A DNA stretch of 64,000 bases from Bacteriovoracaceae bacterium UBA6261 (lineage in GTDB: Bacteria; Bdellovibrionota; Bacteriovoracia; Bacteriovoracales; Bacteriovoracaceae): positions 1 to 64,000 of the forward strand of contig DJVH01000095.1 in assembly GCA_002440825.1 (NCBI GenBank), written 5' to 3'. A program made the position numbers and the translations under genes. Shown piece by piece: positions 53,651 through 62,884 of this stretch (positions are counted from its first letter, which is position 1; the number at the start of each line of letters is the position of its first letter). The notes under the pieces were generated by a model that worked only from the letters and a program-made list of their open reading frames with translations, was not told the origin of the DNA and did not search any database.

Positions 53651-53858
53651 GCATCAGCCTGGATGGAATCTGAACCGCACGATATTTTTTTCCGTTTGTT
53701 GTTCTGATCCAATAACCTTTAACGAGTTTTTCTTCTACAACCATTCTGATTGGTTTGATACTGATAACGTGATCGAGATTAATCAAAAGAGTTTCAAAGA
53801 CATTATCAACTGATTGTCCGTCTTTTGGTGAAACAATTTGAAACTTTTCCAATGCCAT
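53562..53858 (-). CDS. Small cytoplasmic protein of unknown function
   Basis: About 98 residues from ATG 53858 with GAGGA in front. No signal peptide. A beta-type pattern is seen in the middle (DHVISIKPIRMVV and YWIRTTNGKKYRAVQIP), followed by an acidic helix (LMLMLEEEEIVGAK). No family recognised. Its 3' end overlaps coaX by 89 bases on the opposite strand, a large antisense overlap. Confidence 0.6.
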   Translation of the reverse strand: MALEKFQIVSPKDGQSVDNVFETLLINLDHVISIKPIRMVVEEKLVKGYWIRTTNGKKYRAVQIPSRLMLMLEEEEIVGAKIALNVLNEDLTQAELLN

Positions 53859-53928
53859 AAAATCCTCTTTGAAAGTGATAGAAGGATTATAGGCTCTCTT
53901 GAAAAACATGAAAGGGAGGCCGTATTTT

Positions 53929-54642
53929 TTACATCTTTTTGATCGCTCTCAGTCTCAATGCGACGAAGAGACAAATGCAAACTGGTAAATAAAATCCGAA
54001 GAACTGAACTTTTGAATAGATAAGGGCGCTGACAAAGGACCCGAAGAAGAATGAAATAAAAATGCCCAGGCGGGTCCAGTTGGCGAAAACTTCGTGTTTA
54101 TGACCTTTATCAATGGAGAGAATACGGACAATCCCGATACCAAGGTCGGTCACCAGACCTGTCAAGTGAGTGGTGCGGATAACGGCCCCTGAGGCGCTGG
54201 AAATAACCGCATTTTGCAGACCACAGGTAAATGAAAGAACAAAAAGCAAAAGATAGTCGCGAGTGAGATTCAGAGGCTCGCCGAAACCGCCAAAGATCCC
54301 CATGGAACCGCCGATAGCGATAAAACTCAAGCTGATCAACATAAAAGAAAAAACGAGTGAATAAAGCGGAGTTTGATTGTGGATACGTCTCCTTTCCACA
54401 CACCACGCCGAGAACATGGCACCGGTTATATAAGACACCGGCACGAGAAGCATCCCAAGCATTTCGACCCAATTGGCCTTGGCCCCGGCCGCACCTGCAA
54501 GAGTCGCAAATCCCGTTACGTGAGAGACAAAACGATGAACCGTGAGAAAACCTCCGGTATTGATTGTCCCGCCCTGAAAGGCCAGGAGAAACCAGATAAA
54601 CATATTTCGTGGGTCATAAAGTGAGTCGGTGTCTTTGAACAT
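53929..54642 (-). CDS. DUF1275 (YoaK-like) membrane protein
   Basis: About 237 residues with roughly six transmembrane helices. Typical family sequence is present: FQGGTINTGGFLTVHRFVSHVTG, then GLQNAVISSASGAVIRTTHLTGLVTDLG. Function of DUF1275 is unknown. It is often near uncharacterised regulators. Start ATG 54642 lies close to the divergent tcdA; earlier in-frame codons up to 54702 cannot be excluded. Confidence 0.85.
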   Translation of the reverse strand: MFKDTDSLYDPRNMFIWFLLAFQGGTINTGGFLTVHRFVSHVTGFATLAGAAGAKANWVEMLGMLLVPVSYITGAMFSAWCVERRRIHNQTPLYSLVFSFMLISLSFIAIGGSMGIFGGFGEPLNLTRDYLLLFVLSFTCGLQNAVISSASGAVIRTTHLTGLVTDLGIGIVRILSIDKGHKHEVFANWTRLGIFISFFFGSFVSALIYSKVQFFGFYLPVCICLFVALRLRAIKKM

Positions 54643-54700
54643 GTTTATAATTATTCCCCTGCGCCTTCCAAATGAAAAGAGCAAATTGTATAGTTCGTTC

Positions 54701-55513
54701 ATGACAGAATTTGACTACCAGGATTACAACCAGCGCTTTGGCGGTATAGCACGACTGTACGGAGTTGAGGGATTGAAAAATCTCCTTCATTCGCACGTCC
54801 TCGTTGTCGGCCTTGGCGGAGTCGGAACCTGGGCAGCTGAAGCTTTGGCAAGATCGGGGGTTGGATCAATTACATTAGTTGATCTGGACGACATTTGTAT
54901 CACCAACACAAACAGACAAATTCACGCAATGAACGGCTTCATTGGCAAAATGAAAGTTCATGCGATTCGAGAAAGAATTCTTGCTATCAATCCTCAGTGC
55001 AACGTTCAGGCTATTGAAGATTTCTTTACGGCAAAGACAAGCGAGATGATTCTCGACTGCAAATATGATTACGTCATCGATGCTATCGACAGTCTTCAAA
55101 GCAAATGCGTGCTGGCTGCTGCCTGCAAAGAAAAAAACCTTCCTTTAATTATTACTGGCGGCGCTGCCGGAAAAAGAAATCCTTCGTTGATAAAAATTGA
55201 TGATCTTGGATTGGCGTGCAACGACTCCCTTCTCTTTACTCTCAGAAAAAGACTCCGTCAGGAATTTGCTTTTCCTTCGGGAGCAGGTTTTACCCGCAGT
55301 AAAAAACAGCGTTTTGAAATTGCCTGTGTCTATTCTCCGGAAGAGCCCTGGTATCCCAAAAGTGATGGTTCAGTTTGTGAAATGAAAGAAGCTGATACCA
55401 GTATTAAACTTGATTGTGAAACCGGCATGGGATCGATCACTCATATTACCGGGACTTTTGGCTTCATGGCCGCAAGCTATGTCATTGATAAAATCGCCTT
55501 CCGGCCGCACTAA
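54701..55513 (+). CDS. tcdA: tRNA threonylcarbamoyladenosine dehydratase
   Basis: About 270 residues from ATG 54701. ThiF/E1-like fold: VVGLGGVGTWAAEALARSG nucleotide-binding motif, VDLDDICITNTNRQ and ITGGAAGKRNP. TcdA (CsdL) converts t6A to the cyclic form ct6A in tRNA, using ATP. An upstream start at 54629 in frame overlaps the divergent promoter region and is less likely. Confidence 0.9.
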   Translation: MTEFDYQDYNQRFGGIARLYGVEGLKNLLHSHVLVVGLGGVGTWAAEALARSGVGSITLVDLDDICITNTNRQIHAMNGFIGKMKVHAIRERILAINPQCNVQAIEDFFTAKTSEMILDCKYDYVIDAIDSLQSKCVLAAACKEKNLPLIITGGAAGKRNPSLIKIDDLGLACNDSLLFTLRKRLRQEFAFPSGAGFTRSKKQRFEIACVYSPEEPWYPKSDGSVCEMKEADTSIKLDCETGMGSITHITGTFGFMAASYVIDKIAFRPH

Positions 55514-55557
55514 TCCACTCAACTTTAGCATTTCCACAAACAACCGATAAGGGACCA

Positions 55558-56403
55558 ATGAAATACCTCTTTTTGGGTCTACTTTTTATTGGATTTAAAA
55601 CTCAAGCAGCCTGCAACACCGGTGCGGTTGAATACAAACATCAAACCGGATTTGGAATTTCATTCGGTTCAGGTGGCGTAAAAAGCAATTATTCTGAAGG
55701 AATGTCGATCAATGTACCTCTCTCTGTAAATGGCGAACCCGCGTGCTTTCGAAAGAAAAACAAATTCGCTCTTAAAGCTGAAAATAGTGCGGAAAAAGAT
55801 CAAGGAAAAATAACCATCTCTCCCATGAAACTCGAATTTGAAAATGTCCCTGAATCCAGTGCCAGACAGTATCTCTTTGTAGAGAAAAACGCTGATCGCA
55901 ATCAAGTGAAGTTCCACACCATGAGTTTTGTGTGCATGGGCGAAATTCCCCTTTCAATTGAAGCAACCAGCGATAGTTATTCAAAAATCTTATTAAACTC
56001 AAAAGTAATATCTACAAATTTTTCTACGACATTTGCGACCGGAGCAGCGGCAGATAATTTAAAAACGGGACGAATGGCGCTTTCCTCCCAAGGGACTTTT
56101 GATTTTTTTGCCAAAGTTTATAAAGAAAAATCCAACAAAGAACTTGAATCAAATCTTTGTTGCGGACAAAAAGTTCCGAGCATTATTTCCGATTCCTCTA
56201 TTAATGTGATGGCAGGAATTGAACGTACAATAGCTTCAAGCTTCACAACAATGGGAGCGAGAGTTCCCAATGGATGTTCAAAAGACTTTTCAACTGTCAT
56301 GAACCAATATCTTCTTGAAAATTTCGAACAGAATGATTCTTTAAAAGATTATTCAGTGAAGAAAAAATGGTTTTCTGATGACATTCAATTCGAATGGAAA
56401 TAA
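55558..56403 (+). CDS. Secreted protein of unknown function
   Basis: 281 residues with a signal peptide (cleavage near QAA, residue 18). The mature part has a Gly/Ser-rich start (GFGISFGSGG) and a beta-type pattern, with cysteines (ACNTG, PACFRK, SFVCMGE, NLCCGQ, NGCSK). It resembles surface or fimbrial-type proteins in style only. Followed with no gap by the convergent DUF4440-type gene. Confidence 0.65.
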   Translation: MKYLFLGLLFIGFKTQAACNTGAVEYKHQTGFGISFGSGGVKSNYSEGMSINVPLSVNGEPACFRKKNKFALKAENSAEKDQGKITISPMKLEFENVPESSARQYLFVEKNADRNQVKFHTMSFVCMGEIPLSIEATSDSYSKILLNSKVISTNFSTTFATGAAADNLKTGRMALSSQGTFDFFAKVYKEKSNKELESNLCCGQKVPSIISDSSINVMAGIERTIASSFTTMGARVPNGCSKDFSTVMNQYLLENFEQNDSLKDYSVKKKWFSDDIQFEWK

Positions 56404-56766
56404 TTAAATTTTAAACGTTCCCTGATGAAAAATCATCTGCCATTGCAAATTGTTTTTTCTCCAGAGAGAACTTCTTAAGGCCACTCTTTCTTCCTGCCCA
56501 TTGATAAGCCTGTAAGAAATATAAGTGACAAAATAATTGTCGGGGGACAGCTCTTTTAACTGATAATTTCTTGAAAGAATTTGTGGTGCACTTTTATCTT
56601 CTGAAGGAAGACGCGTGAGGATATCGTTTTTTGTCCACACATTGCCTGAAGATCCGAATTCATAAAAATCATCCGCAATGATTTCATTCAAACGGGCATA
56701 ATTGCCTCTGGTCAGAGAACTATGGAGTTCCTTTTCCAGAGAAATGATTAATTCTTCAGTTGTCAT
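56404..56766 (-). CDS. SnoaL/DUF4440-like protein
   Basis: About 120 residues from ATG 56766 with NTF2-fold features: ELHSSLTRGNYARLNEIIADDFYEFGSSG, VALRSSLWRK, QMIFHQGTF at the end. DUF4440/SnoaL-like proteins bind small ligands or act as putative ketosteroid isomerase-type enzymes; ligand unknown. It overlaps the upstream oxidoreductase gene by 11 bases. Confidence 0.75.
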   Translation of the reverse strand: MTTEELIISLEKELHSSLTRGNYARLNEIIADDFYEFGSSGNVWTKNDILTRLPSEDKSAPQILSRNYQLKELSPDNYFVTYISYRLINGQEERVALRSSLWRKNNLQWQMIFHQGTFKI

Positions 56767-57331
56767 CAAGTCCCGCTCTGTACACTTTGTATTGAATCCC
56801 TTCCCGCTTTTTTTCGCTGGCATTTTTCATTGAACCAAAACTGGTGACAGTGACTGGACTAATGCCGCAAAACTCAAGCGTTGCTTTTTTCATCATATTC
56901 ACAGCTGGATGAAAATACATCAGATAAAGCCAGGCGACAGGAGCATCACTGGTTAAAATGAGCCTGGACTTTTTTCCCGTCAGTAGTTTATCCCAGTTAT
57001 TGGAATTCTCCCGGTATTTGAAGGCGAAGCCTGGTAAGAAAACGCGGTCGATAAAACCTTTCATTAAAGCGGGTGGTGCTGACCACCATACCGGAAAAAT
57101 GAAGACGATATTGTTGGCCCATTTGAGTAACCGCTGAGCTTCCACCAAATCCGGTTCGAGTGTCTGAACTTTGTTATAACCATTTCGAAGAATAGGATCA
57201 AATTTCAAATCGCCGAGATTAAGTCTTGAGACTTCTCCCCCTTTTTCCTTCGCTCCTTTTTCATATGAATCTGCCAGTGAACCACAAAATGATTTTTTAT
57301 CAGGATGCCCGAGAATAATCAGAGTTCTCAT
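56756..57331 (-). CDS. NAD(P)H:quinone oxidoreductase, flavodoxin-like
   Basis: 191 residues of the flavodoxin_2 family: ILGHPDKKSFCGSLADSY (FMN phosphate loop), IVFIFPVWWSAPPALMKGFIDRVF. Likely reduces quinones or acts as a KefF-type ancillary protein. It starts in a four-base overlap with coaD, so coaD, this gene and the DUF4440 gene form a unit. Confidence 0.88.
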   Translation of the reverse strand: MRTLIILGHPDKKSFCGSLADSYEKGAKEKGGEVSRLNLGDLKFDPILRNGYNKVQTLEPDLVEAQRLLKWANNIVFIFPVWWSAPPALMKGFIDRVFLPGFAFKYRENSNNWDKLLTGKKSRLILTSDAPVAWLYLMYFHPAVNMMKKATLEFCGISPVTVTSFGSMKNASEKKREGIQYKVYRAGLDDN

Positions 57332-57834
57332 AGAATGGCTTTGTCTCCATGAAGCTTGTGAAGAATTTTCTTGGCAATTGAAGGCATGACGTATTGATCA
57401 ATGCGCTCATTAAGAACGGCCAGTTCGCGAATGAGAGTGGAAGAAATTGTTGCAAAGTGCGGCTTGGCAAAAAGACAGATCGTCTCAATTTCTTTGCTGA
57501 TCCCACGGTTCCCGACAGAGAGTTCGAGCTCCATTTGATAATCGGAAGAGTTTCTAAGCCCGCGCAGCAAAAACTCTGCCCCTTTTGCTTCTGCAAACCG
57601 CGCAACGGTGCCCTGAAATTCGCAAACTTCAACATTTTTTAATTTATAGTAATCGACGTAGGCCTGCATCATCTCCAGGCGCTCTTCCACTGTAAACATA
57701 TAGCTTTTTTTAGGATTCGTGGCGGCCACCCAGATGACTTTCTCAAAATGCTTTGCCGCTCTCATCATGATGTCAGCGTGCCCCCACGTCGGCGGGTTTG
57801 CGGAGATAGGATAAACTACAATTTTTTCGCTCAT
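57328..57834 (-). CDS. coaD: Phosphopantetheine adenylyltransferase
   Basis: 168 residues. The nucleotidyltransferase motif is T16-W-G18-H19 (family TxGH), and RGLRN and SSTLIREL are typical. CoaD makes dephospho-CoA in the penultimate step of the CoA pathway; coaX, at 53 kb, is the committed kinase. Head of the three-gene unit on the minus strand. Confidence 0.95.
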   Translation of the reverse strand: MSEKIVVYPISANPPTWGHADIMMRAAKHFEKVIWVAATNPKKSYMFTVEERLEMMQAYVDYYKLKNVEVCEFQGTVARFAEAKGAEFLLRGLRNSSDYQMELELSVGNRGISKEIETICLFAKPHFATISSTLIRELAVLNERIDQYVMPSIAKKILHKLHGDKAIL

Positions 57835-57945
57835 AAACGTCTCTCAAATTTTGAGTTATCCCCAGTATTATACACTTTATAAAAAGAATTCCTAGTGTTA
57901 GACTTTTGACTTCAAAACTCAAGGTTCATTTACCAAGGAAAATCC

Positions 57946-60357
57946 ATGTCTGAAATCGAGTACAATTTCTCAGAAATCGAAGCCAAGTGGCAAAAGTATT
58001 GGGACGAAAACAAAACGTTCAAAGCTGACAACAATTCACAAAAACCGAAATACTATGCCCTCGATATGTTCCCGTTTCCTTCTGGAGACGGTCTGCACGT
58101 AGGTCACCCTGAAGGCTACACAGCAACAGACATCATGTCCCGCTACAAAAGAATGAATGGATTCAACGTCCTTCACCCGATGGGCTGGGACTCTTTCGGC
58201 TTACCGGCCGAAAACTATGCGATGAAAACAGGAACACATCCTGACATCACGACAAAGAAAAATATCGCGACATTCACAAGACAGCTAAAGTCTCTCGGTT
58301 TCTCATATGATTGGGATCGAGAAATTGCTACATCGAATGTCGATTATTATAAATGGACTCAATGGATCTTCGTCCAGCTTTATAACAAAGGCCTCGCTTA
58401 CGAATCTGAAATGAACGTAAACTGGTGTCCGGCGCTCGGAACGGTTCTCGCAAACGAAGAAGTCATCGATGGAAAATCAGAAGTCGGCGGTCACCCTGTT
58501 ATTCAGCAAAAAATGAAACAATGGGTTCTTCGTATTACTGAATATGCAGAAAGACTTTTAAACGATGTTGAAGAACTCGACTGGCCTGAGTCGATCAAGG
58601 AAATGCAAAGAAACTGGATCGGTAAATCGGAAGGCGCTACGATTAAATTTAAAATCGAAGGTCACAAACACGATGTCGAAGTTTTCACGACAAGACCTGA
58701 TACGCTTTTTGGGGCGACTTACATGGTTCTTGCTCCTGAACACGCACTCGTCAGAGAAATTGCGACGGAAGCTCAAAGCTTTGATGTTGAAAAATATATT
58801 GAAGCCTGCAAACTTAAAAACGATCTTGAAAGAACTGAACTTAACAAAGATAAAACTGGTGTTTTCACCGGTGCCTTTGCCACGAATCCTGTAACTGGAA
58901 AAAAAGTTCCGGTGTGGATTGCTGATTACGTTCTCGCGACATACGGTACAGGCGCTGTTATGGCGGTTCCGGCTCACGACGAACGCGATCATGAGTTTGC
59001 CAAAAAATACTCTCTCCCAATGGTCAGAGTTATCGAAGGTGGAGATATTGACGAAGCTGCGTACACTGGCGACGGCAAGCACATCAACTCTGATTTTATC
59101 AACGGATTGAACGTTGCTGACTCAAAAAAGAAAGTGATTGAGTGGCTAGAAAAAAATAATCTTGGCGCGGGCAAAATCAATTACAAACTTCGCGACTGGA
59201 TTTTCTCACGTCAAAGATATTGGGGTGAACCATTCCCGATTTTAAAATTTGAAGACGGAACTATTCGTTGCCTCGACGCTGATGAGCTTCCGCTTCCACT
59301 TCCTGAGTTAAAAGAATTCAAACCATCAGGTAACGGCGAGTCTCCGCTTGCAAACGCCACTGACTGGTTGTGGATTACTGATCCAAAAACGGGAAAGAAA
59401 GCAAAACGCGAAACAAATACAATGCCGAACTGGGCCGGCTCTTGCTGGTACTACCTCCGCTTCTGTGATCCGAAAAATGAAAAAGAACCTTGGAACAAAG
59501 ATGTAGAGAAATACTGGATGCCTGTCGATCTTTATATCGGTGGAGCTGAACACGCCGTTCTTCACTTGCTGTATGCACGCTTCTGGCACAAAGTTCTCTT
59601 TGATCTTGGCTTTGTTTCAACAAAAGAACCATTCAAGAAACTCGTCAACCAGGGCCTTATTCTCGCAAGCGACGGCGAAAAAATGTCGAAGTCACGCGGA
59701 AACGTTGTAAACCCTGATCACGTTGTCAAAGAATTCGGCGGTGACTCTCTTCGCCTCTACGAAATGTTCATGGGGCCACTTGAAAAAGTAAAACCGTGGA
59801 AAGAAGACGGTGTAAAAGGTGTTTTCAATTTCCTTAACCGCGTTTACAGATTCTTCGCTGAACCTTCTCACATTGTGGGTGGAGCTGAATCAGAAGAAAC
59901 GATAAAAATGCTTCATAAAACAATTAAGAAAGTGACTGGCGATTACGAAAACCTACGTTTCAATACGGCCATTTCTGCTCTGATGATTTTCACCAATCAC
60001 TGCTACAAGGCCGGTACAGTGACGAAAGAAACAGCAGAAACTTTTGCGCTTCTTCTCGCACCAATGGCCCCACATATCTCTGAAGAACTTTGGGCAAAGC
60101 TTGGTCACACTAAAACGCTTACTTACGAAACATGGCCGAAATACGACGAAGCTCTGGCTAAAGACGATATGATTACGGTTGCTGTTCAGGTGAACGGAAA
60201 ACTTCGTGCAACACTTGAGGTAGAACCATCGATTACTCAGGAAGAAATTCTTGCGATGGCAAAAGCTGAAGAATCAGTAGCGAAGCATATGGCAGGAACA
60301 ATCGTTAAAGAAATTTATGTTCCTGGGAAAATTGTTAACTTCGTAGTGAAAGCTTAA
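57946..60357 (+). CDS. leuS: Leucyl-tRNA synthetase
   Basis: 803 residues, class I: HVGH at 51-54, KMSKS at 579-583, editing (CP1) domain with TRPDTLFGATYM and GTGAVMAVPAHDERDHEFA. The C-terminal anticodon and small domain follow (AVQVNGKLRATLEV). It charges tRNA-Leu and edits misactivated amino acids. metG begins 17 bp behind, likely one transcript. Confidence 0.97.
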   Translation: MSEIEYNFSEIEAKWQKYWDENKTFKADNNSQKPKYYALDMFPFPSGDGLHVGHPEGYTATDIMSRYKRMNGFNVLHPMGWDSFGLPAENYAMKTGTHPDITTKKNIATFTRQLKSLGFSYDWDREIATSNVDYYKWTQWIFVQLYNKGLAYESEMNVNWCPALGTVLANEEVIDGKSEVGGHPVIQQKMKQWVLRITEYAERLLNDVEELDWPESIKEMQRNWIGKSEGATIKFKIEGHKHDVEVFTTRPDTLFGATYMVLAPEHALVREIATEAQSFDVEKYIEACKLKNDLERTELNKDKTGVFTGAFATNPVTGKKVPVWIADYVLATYGTGAVMAVPAHDERDHEFAKKYSLPMVRVIEGGDIDEAAYTGDGKHINSDFINGLNVADSKKKVIEWLEKNNLGAGKINYKLRDWIFSRQRYWGEPFPILKFEDGTIRCLDADELPLPLPELKEFKPSGNGESPLANATDWLWITDPKTGKKAKRETNTMPNWAGSCWYYLRFCDPKNEKEPWNKDVEKYWMPVDLYIGGAEHAVLHLLYARFWHKVLFDLGFVSTKEPFKKLVNQGLILASDGEKMSKSRGNVVNPDHVVKEFGGDSLRLYEMFMGPLEKVKPWKEDGVKGVFNFLNRVYRFFAEPSHIVGGAESEETIKMLHKTIKKVTGDYENLRFNTAISALMIFTNHCYKAGTVTKETAETFALLLAPMAPHISEELWAKLGHTKTLTYETWPKYDEALAKDDMITVAVQVNGKLRATLEVEPSITQEEILAMAKAEESVAKHMAGTIVKEIYVPGKIVNFVVKA

Positions 60358-60374
60358 TTAAGAAGAGGATTTTT

Positions 60375-61862
60375 ATGTCACAAAATTTTTATATTACAAC
60401 AGCGATTGACTACCCTAACGGAAATCCGCACATGGGTCACGCGCTTGAAAAAATCGCCAGCGACGCTTATGCACGCTGGTACAAATTCTTAGGATACAAT
60501 TCATTCTTCCTGACGGGTACAGATGAAAACGGCCAGAAGCTTCTTGAATCAGCTAAAGAAGCTGGCATGTCGACCAAAGAATATGTTGATTTGAACTCCG
60601 CTAAGTTCAGAAAACTTTGCAAGGACCTGAACGTCTCAAACAATGATTTCATCAGAACAACAGAAGAAAGACATCATCATGTTTGTAATGAGCTTTGGAA
60701 AAAACTTGAAACGAAAGGCGATATTTATTTCGGCGTTTACTCCGGCCAATACTGTCTGGCCTGCGAGTCTTTCTACACTGAAACACAAGCTCCCGATAAT
60801 ATCTGTCCTGCTCATGGGAAACCACTGACTCTCAAAGAAGAAGAAGGTTACTTTTTCAAAATGAGTTCTTATCAGGACTGGGTCATCGCTCATATCAAAA
60901 CTCATCCAAATTTTATTGTTCCAACTTCTTCGTTCAACGAAATGCTTTCTCGAATTGAAGGTGACAAGCTTCGCGATCTTCCGATCTCTCGGCCAAACGA
61001 AGGCTGGGGAATTCCAGTTCCTGGAAATGAAAAATTTGTTATGTATACGTGGTTTGATGCTCTCATCAACTACTACGCAGCGGTTGCGCACACACCGAAC
61101 GAAAAATTCTGGCCGGCCGATATGCACGTTATAGGTAAAGACATCGCCTGGTTTCACACCATCATCTGGCCGATCATGCTTCACGCAGCAGAACTTCCTC
61201 TTCCAAAACAAGTTTATGTTCACGGGATGATTCTCGCGGAAGACGGAAAGAAAATGAGTAAATCACTTGGCAACGTTGTTGACCCGAATGATATGCTGGC
61301 AAAATATCCACTGGATACGTTCCGCTATTATCTTCTTCGCGCTATCCCTGCTCAAAGTGATGGACGTTTTTCTGAAAAGGAATTGATTGAAAAGCACAAC
61401 GCTGAGCTTGGAAACAGTTACGGAAACCTCATCATGAGAGTTTTAAAATTGTATTTGAAAGACAATGCTCCGACTCTTGATGGAAACGGTGTCACTCAGG
61501 AAGTTTTCTTCGATGATTGTTTCAAGAAAATGAAAGAGTACATGGAGAAGCGTGAACACAACAAAGCCCTTGAAGCGCTTTGGGAAGGTGTAAACAGCAT
61601 GAACCAATATGTGAACACAAAAGAGCCGTGGAAATTGAAAGAAGACAAAGTCGCATTGAAACAAGTTGTTTATAACTGCGTTTACTCGATTCACGCGATC
61701 TCGGTACTGCTTTCTCCATTTCTTCCAGACACTGCCGAGAAGGCCTTACAGCCGCTTGGAATGAAAGTGTCTCACTACGATGCGGTGAAGTTCGGAACGA
61801 CGACTTATGAGCTGACTGAACCGACTCCGCTTTTCCCTAAGATTGATTTACCTAAGGCCTAA
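60375..61862 (+). CDS. metG: Methionyl-tRNA synthetase
   Basis: 495 residues, class I: HMGH at 19-22, KMSKS at 293-297, and a zinc knuckle with C127, C130, C144, H147. Short form without the C-terminal tRNA-binding (EMAP/Trbp111-like) extension; ends in a helical anticodon domain. Charges initiator and elongator tRNA-Met. Starts 17 bp after leuS. Confidence 0.95.
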   Translation: MSQNFYITTAIDYPNGNPHMGHALEKIASDAYARWYKFLGYNSFFLTGTDENGQKLLESAKEAGMSTKEYVDLNSAKFRKLCKDLNVSNNDFIRTTEERHHHVCNELWKKLETKGDIYFGVYSGQYCLACESFYTETQAPDNICPAHGKPLTLKEEEGYFFKMSSYQDWVIAHIKTHPNFIVPTSSFNEMLSRIEGDKLRDLPISRPNEGWGIPVPGNEKFVMYTWFDALINYYAAVAHTPNEKFWPADMHVIGKDIAWFHTIIWPIMLHAAELPLPKQVYVHGMILAEDGKKMSKSLGNVVDPNDMLAKYPLDTFRYYLLRAIPAQSDGRFSEKELIEKHNAELGNSYGNLIMRVLKLYLKDNAPTLDGNGVTQEVFFDDCFKKMKEYMEKREHNKALEALWEGVNSMNQYVNTKEPWKLKEDKVALKQVVYNCVYSIHAISVLLSPFLPDTAEKALQPLGMKVSHYDAVKFGTTTYELTEPTPLFPKIDLPKA

Positions 61863-61966
61863 AAAAGAACTCCCCCTGCCTGCACAGGGGAGCCTTAAAA
61901 AGTAGTCACATTTTCACCTTTTTTTCCGTCTTTTTTCGTTTATTTGCTATTGAAAGTACCTTGACC

Positions 61967-61987
61967 CTGCCACGCCTAAGGTGGCAG
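61967..61987. other. Seven-bp inverted repeat upstream of a small gene
   Basis: CTGCCAC (61967-61973) and GTGGCAG (61981-61987) form a hairpin with a 7-nt loop in the region between metG and the small gene at 62096. A TTGACC just before it (61961-61966) could be a -35 box. No downstream T-run, so it may be an operator. Confidence 0.4.
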
Positions 61988-62095
61988 AACATGACGGCTT
62001 TTAATTGAGTCCGGACTTTCTCCGATAAGGAATAGGTGAAGTGGCCTTAGAATGGATCATACGAACAACTTTTAACGGAAGTAGCGGAAGACTAA

Positions 62096-62350
62096 ATGGA
62101 CGAAGAACAATTGGCATTAGTTGAGGAAGGCCTCAACCAATTAATTAAAAAGTGGAAGCGCAATTTAAATCCTGGCGACCTCGATCGTTTGAAGGCCGCT
62201 CAGGATGCGAAGCTCGCTATCCGCAAAGTCGCTCTCGCTGTTGCCGTCAAAGGCGATATCAAAGATATTGTACCGGTCATTGATGGAGGTAAAGGGGCCG
62301 GATGGGAAGTCACCGATTTCGAAGATAAGGTCATCCGCTATCACGCATAA
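62096..62350 (+). CDS. Small cytoplasmic protein of unknown function
   Basis: 84 residues from ATG 62096 with GGAAG upstream. Helical N-terminal half (LALVEEGLNQLIKKWKRNLN) followed by a small hydrophobic core (AIRKVALAVAVKGDIKDIVPV). No family recognised. A 27-codon reading frame from GTG 62041 overlaps its start in another frame. Precedes the YqeY-like gene. Confidence 0.55.
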   Translation: MDEEQLALVEEGLNQLIKKWKRNLNPGDLDRLKAAQDAKLAIRKVALAVAVKGDIKDIVPVIDGGKGAGWEVTDFEDKVIRYHA

Positions 62351-62435
62351 TGTTCATCCAAGTTTTATTGATGTAAATCTCACCATTTTGTATTAAAGTT
62401 TTTTGCGAATCAATAAAATTTGGAGGCAATCCTTT

Positions 62436-62846
62436 ATGATGGAAAAAATTACTGAAGATATTAAGAAAGCGATGATCGCTAAAGATAAAGATCGTCTGGA
62501 TGCTCTTCGCTATTTAAAAGCAATGTTTATCGAAAACAAAACTTCCAAAGCACCTATTTCTGAAATGGATGTTTTGATTAAGCATGTGAAGAAACTTAAA
62601 GACTCACTTGAAAATTTCCCTGAAGGAAATGAACTTAGATTAAAAACTGAAAAAGAAATCGCTGCTCTTTCAGATTATCTTCCTAAGCAACTTGATGAAG
62701 ATGAAGTAAAAGGCATGATCTCTGCTATTATTGCTGCTACTCCCGGAATCAATGCTGGCCTTGTCATGAAAGAATTGAGTCCAAAAATCAAAGGACAATT
62801 CGACAGCAAGCGCGCTAATGAACTCGTAAAGGCCGCTCTAGGTTAA
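62436..62846 (+). CDS. GatB/YqeY-domain protein
   Basis: About 136 residues from ATG 62436 with GGAGGC upstream. The YqeY features are the helical start ITEDIKKAMIAKDKDRLDALRYLKA and the C-terminal AIIAATPGINAGLVMKELSPKIKGQFDSKRANELVKAAL. YqeY resembles the tail of the GatB amidotransferase subunit and probably binds tRNA; its role is unclear. Closed by the hairpin at 62855-62873. Confidence 0.85.
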   Translation: MMEKITEDIKKAMIAKDKDRLDALRYLKAMFIENKTSKAPISEMDVLIKHVKKLKDSLENFPEGNELRLKTEKEIAALSDYLPKQLDEDEVKGMISAIIAATPGINAGLVMKELSPKIKGQFDSKRANELVKAALG

Positions 62847-62854
62847 TATAAAAA

Positions 62855-62880
62855 AGCCCCGTTCTGCGGGGCTTTTTTTT
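62855..62880. terminator. Intrinsic terminator
   Basis: AGCCCCG (62855-62861) and CGGGGCT (62867-62873) pair, followed by eight T. A-run on the other side suggests use by both the YqeY-like gene and the minus-strand gene ending at 62885. Confidence 0.92.
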
Positions 62881-62884
62881 GTCT

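Noticed and set aside
58558..59082. Long minus-strand frames inside leuS, metG, panB, rho and other strong genes
   Set aside because: They are antisense shadows of well-supported genes, with no ribosome sites and no recognisable domains.
61870..61892. CTCCCCCTG...CAGGGGAG hairpin behind metG as a terminator
   Set aside because: One bulge in the stem and no T-run on the plus strand; the T-run on the other strand has no gene to serve.
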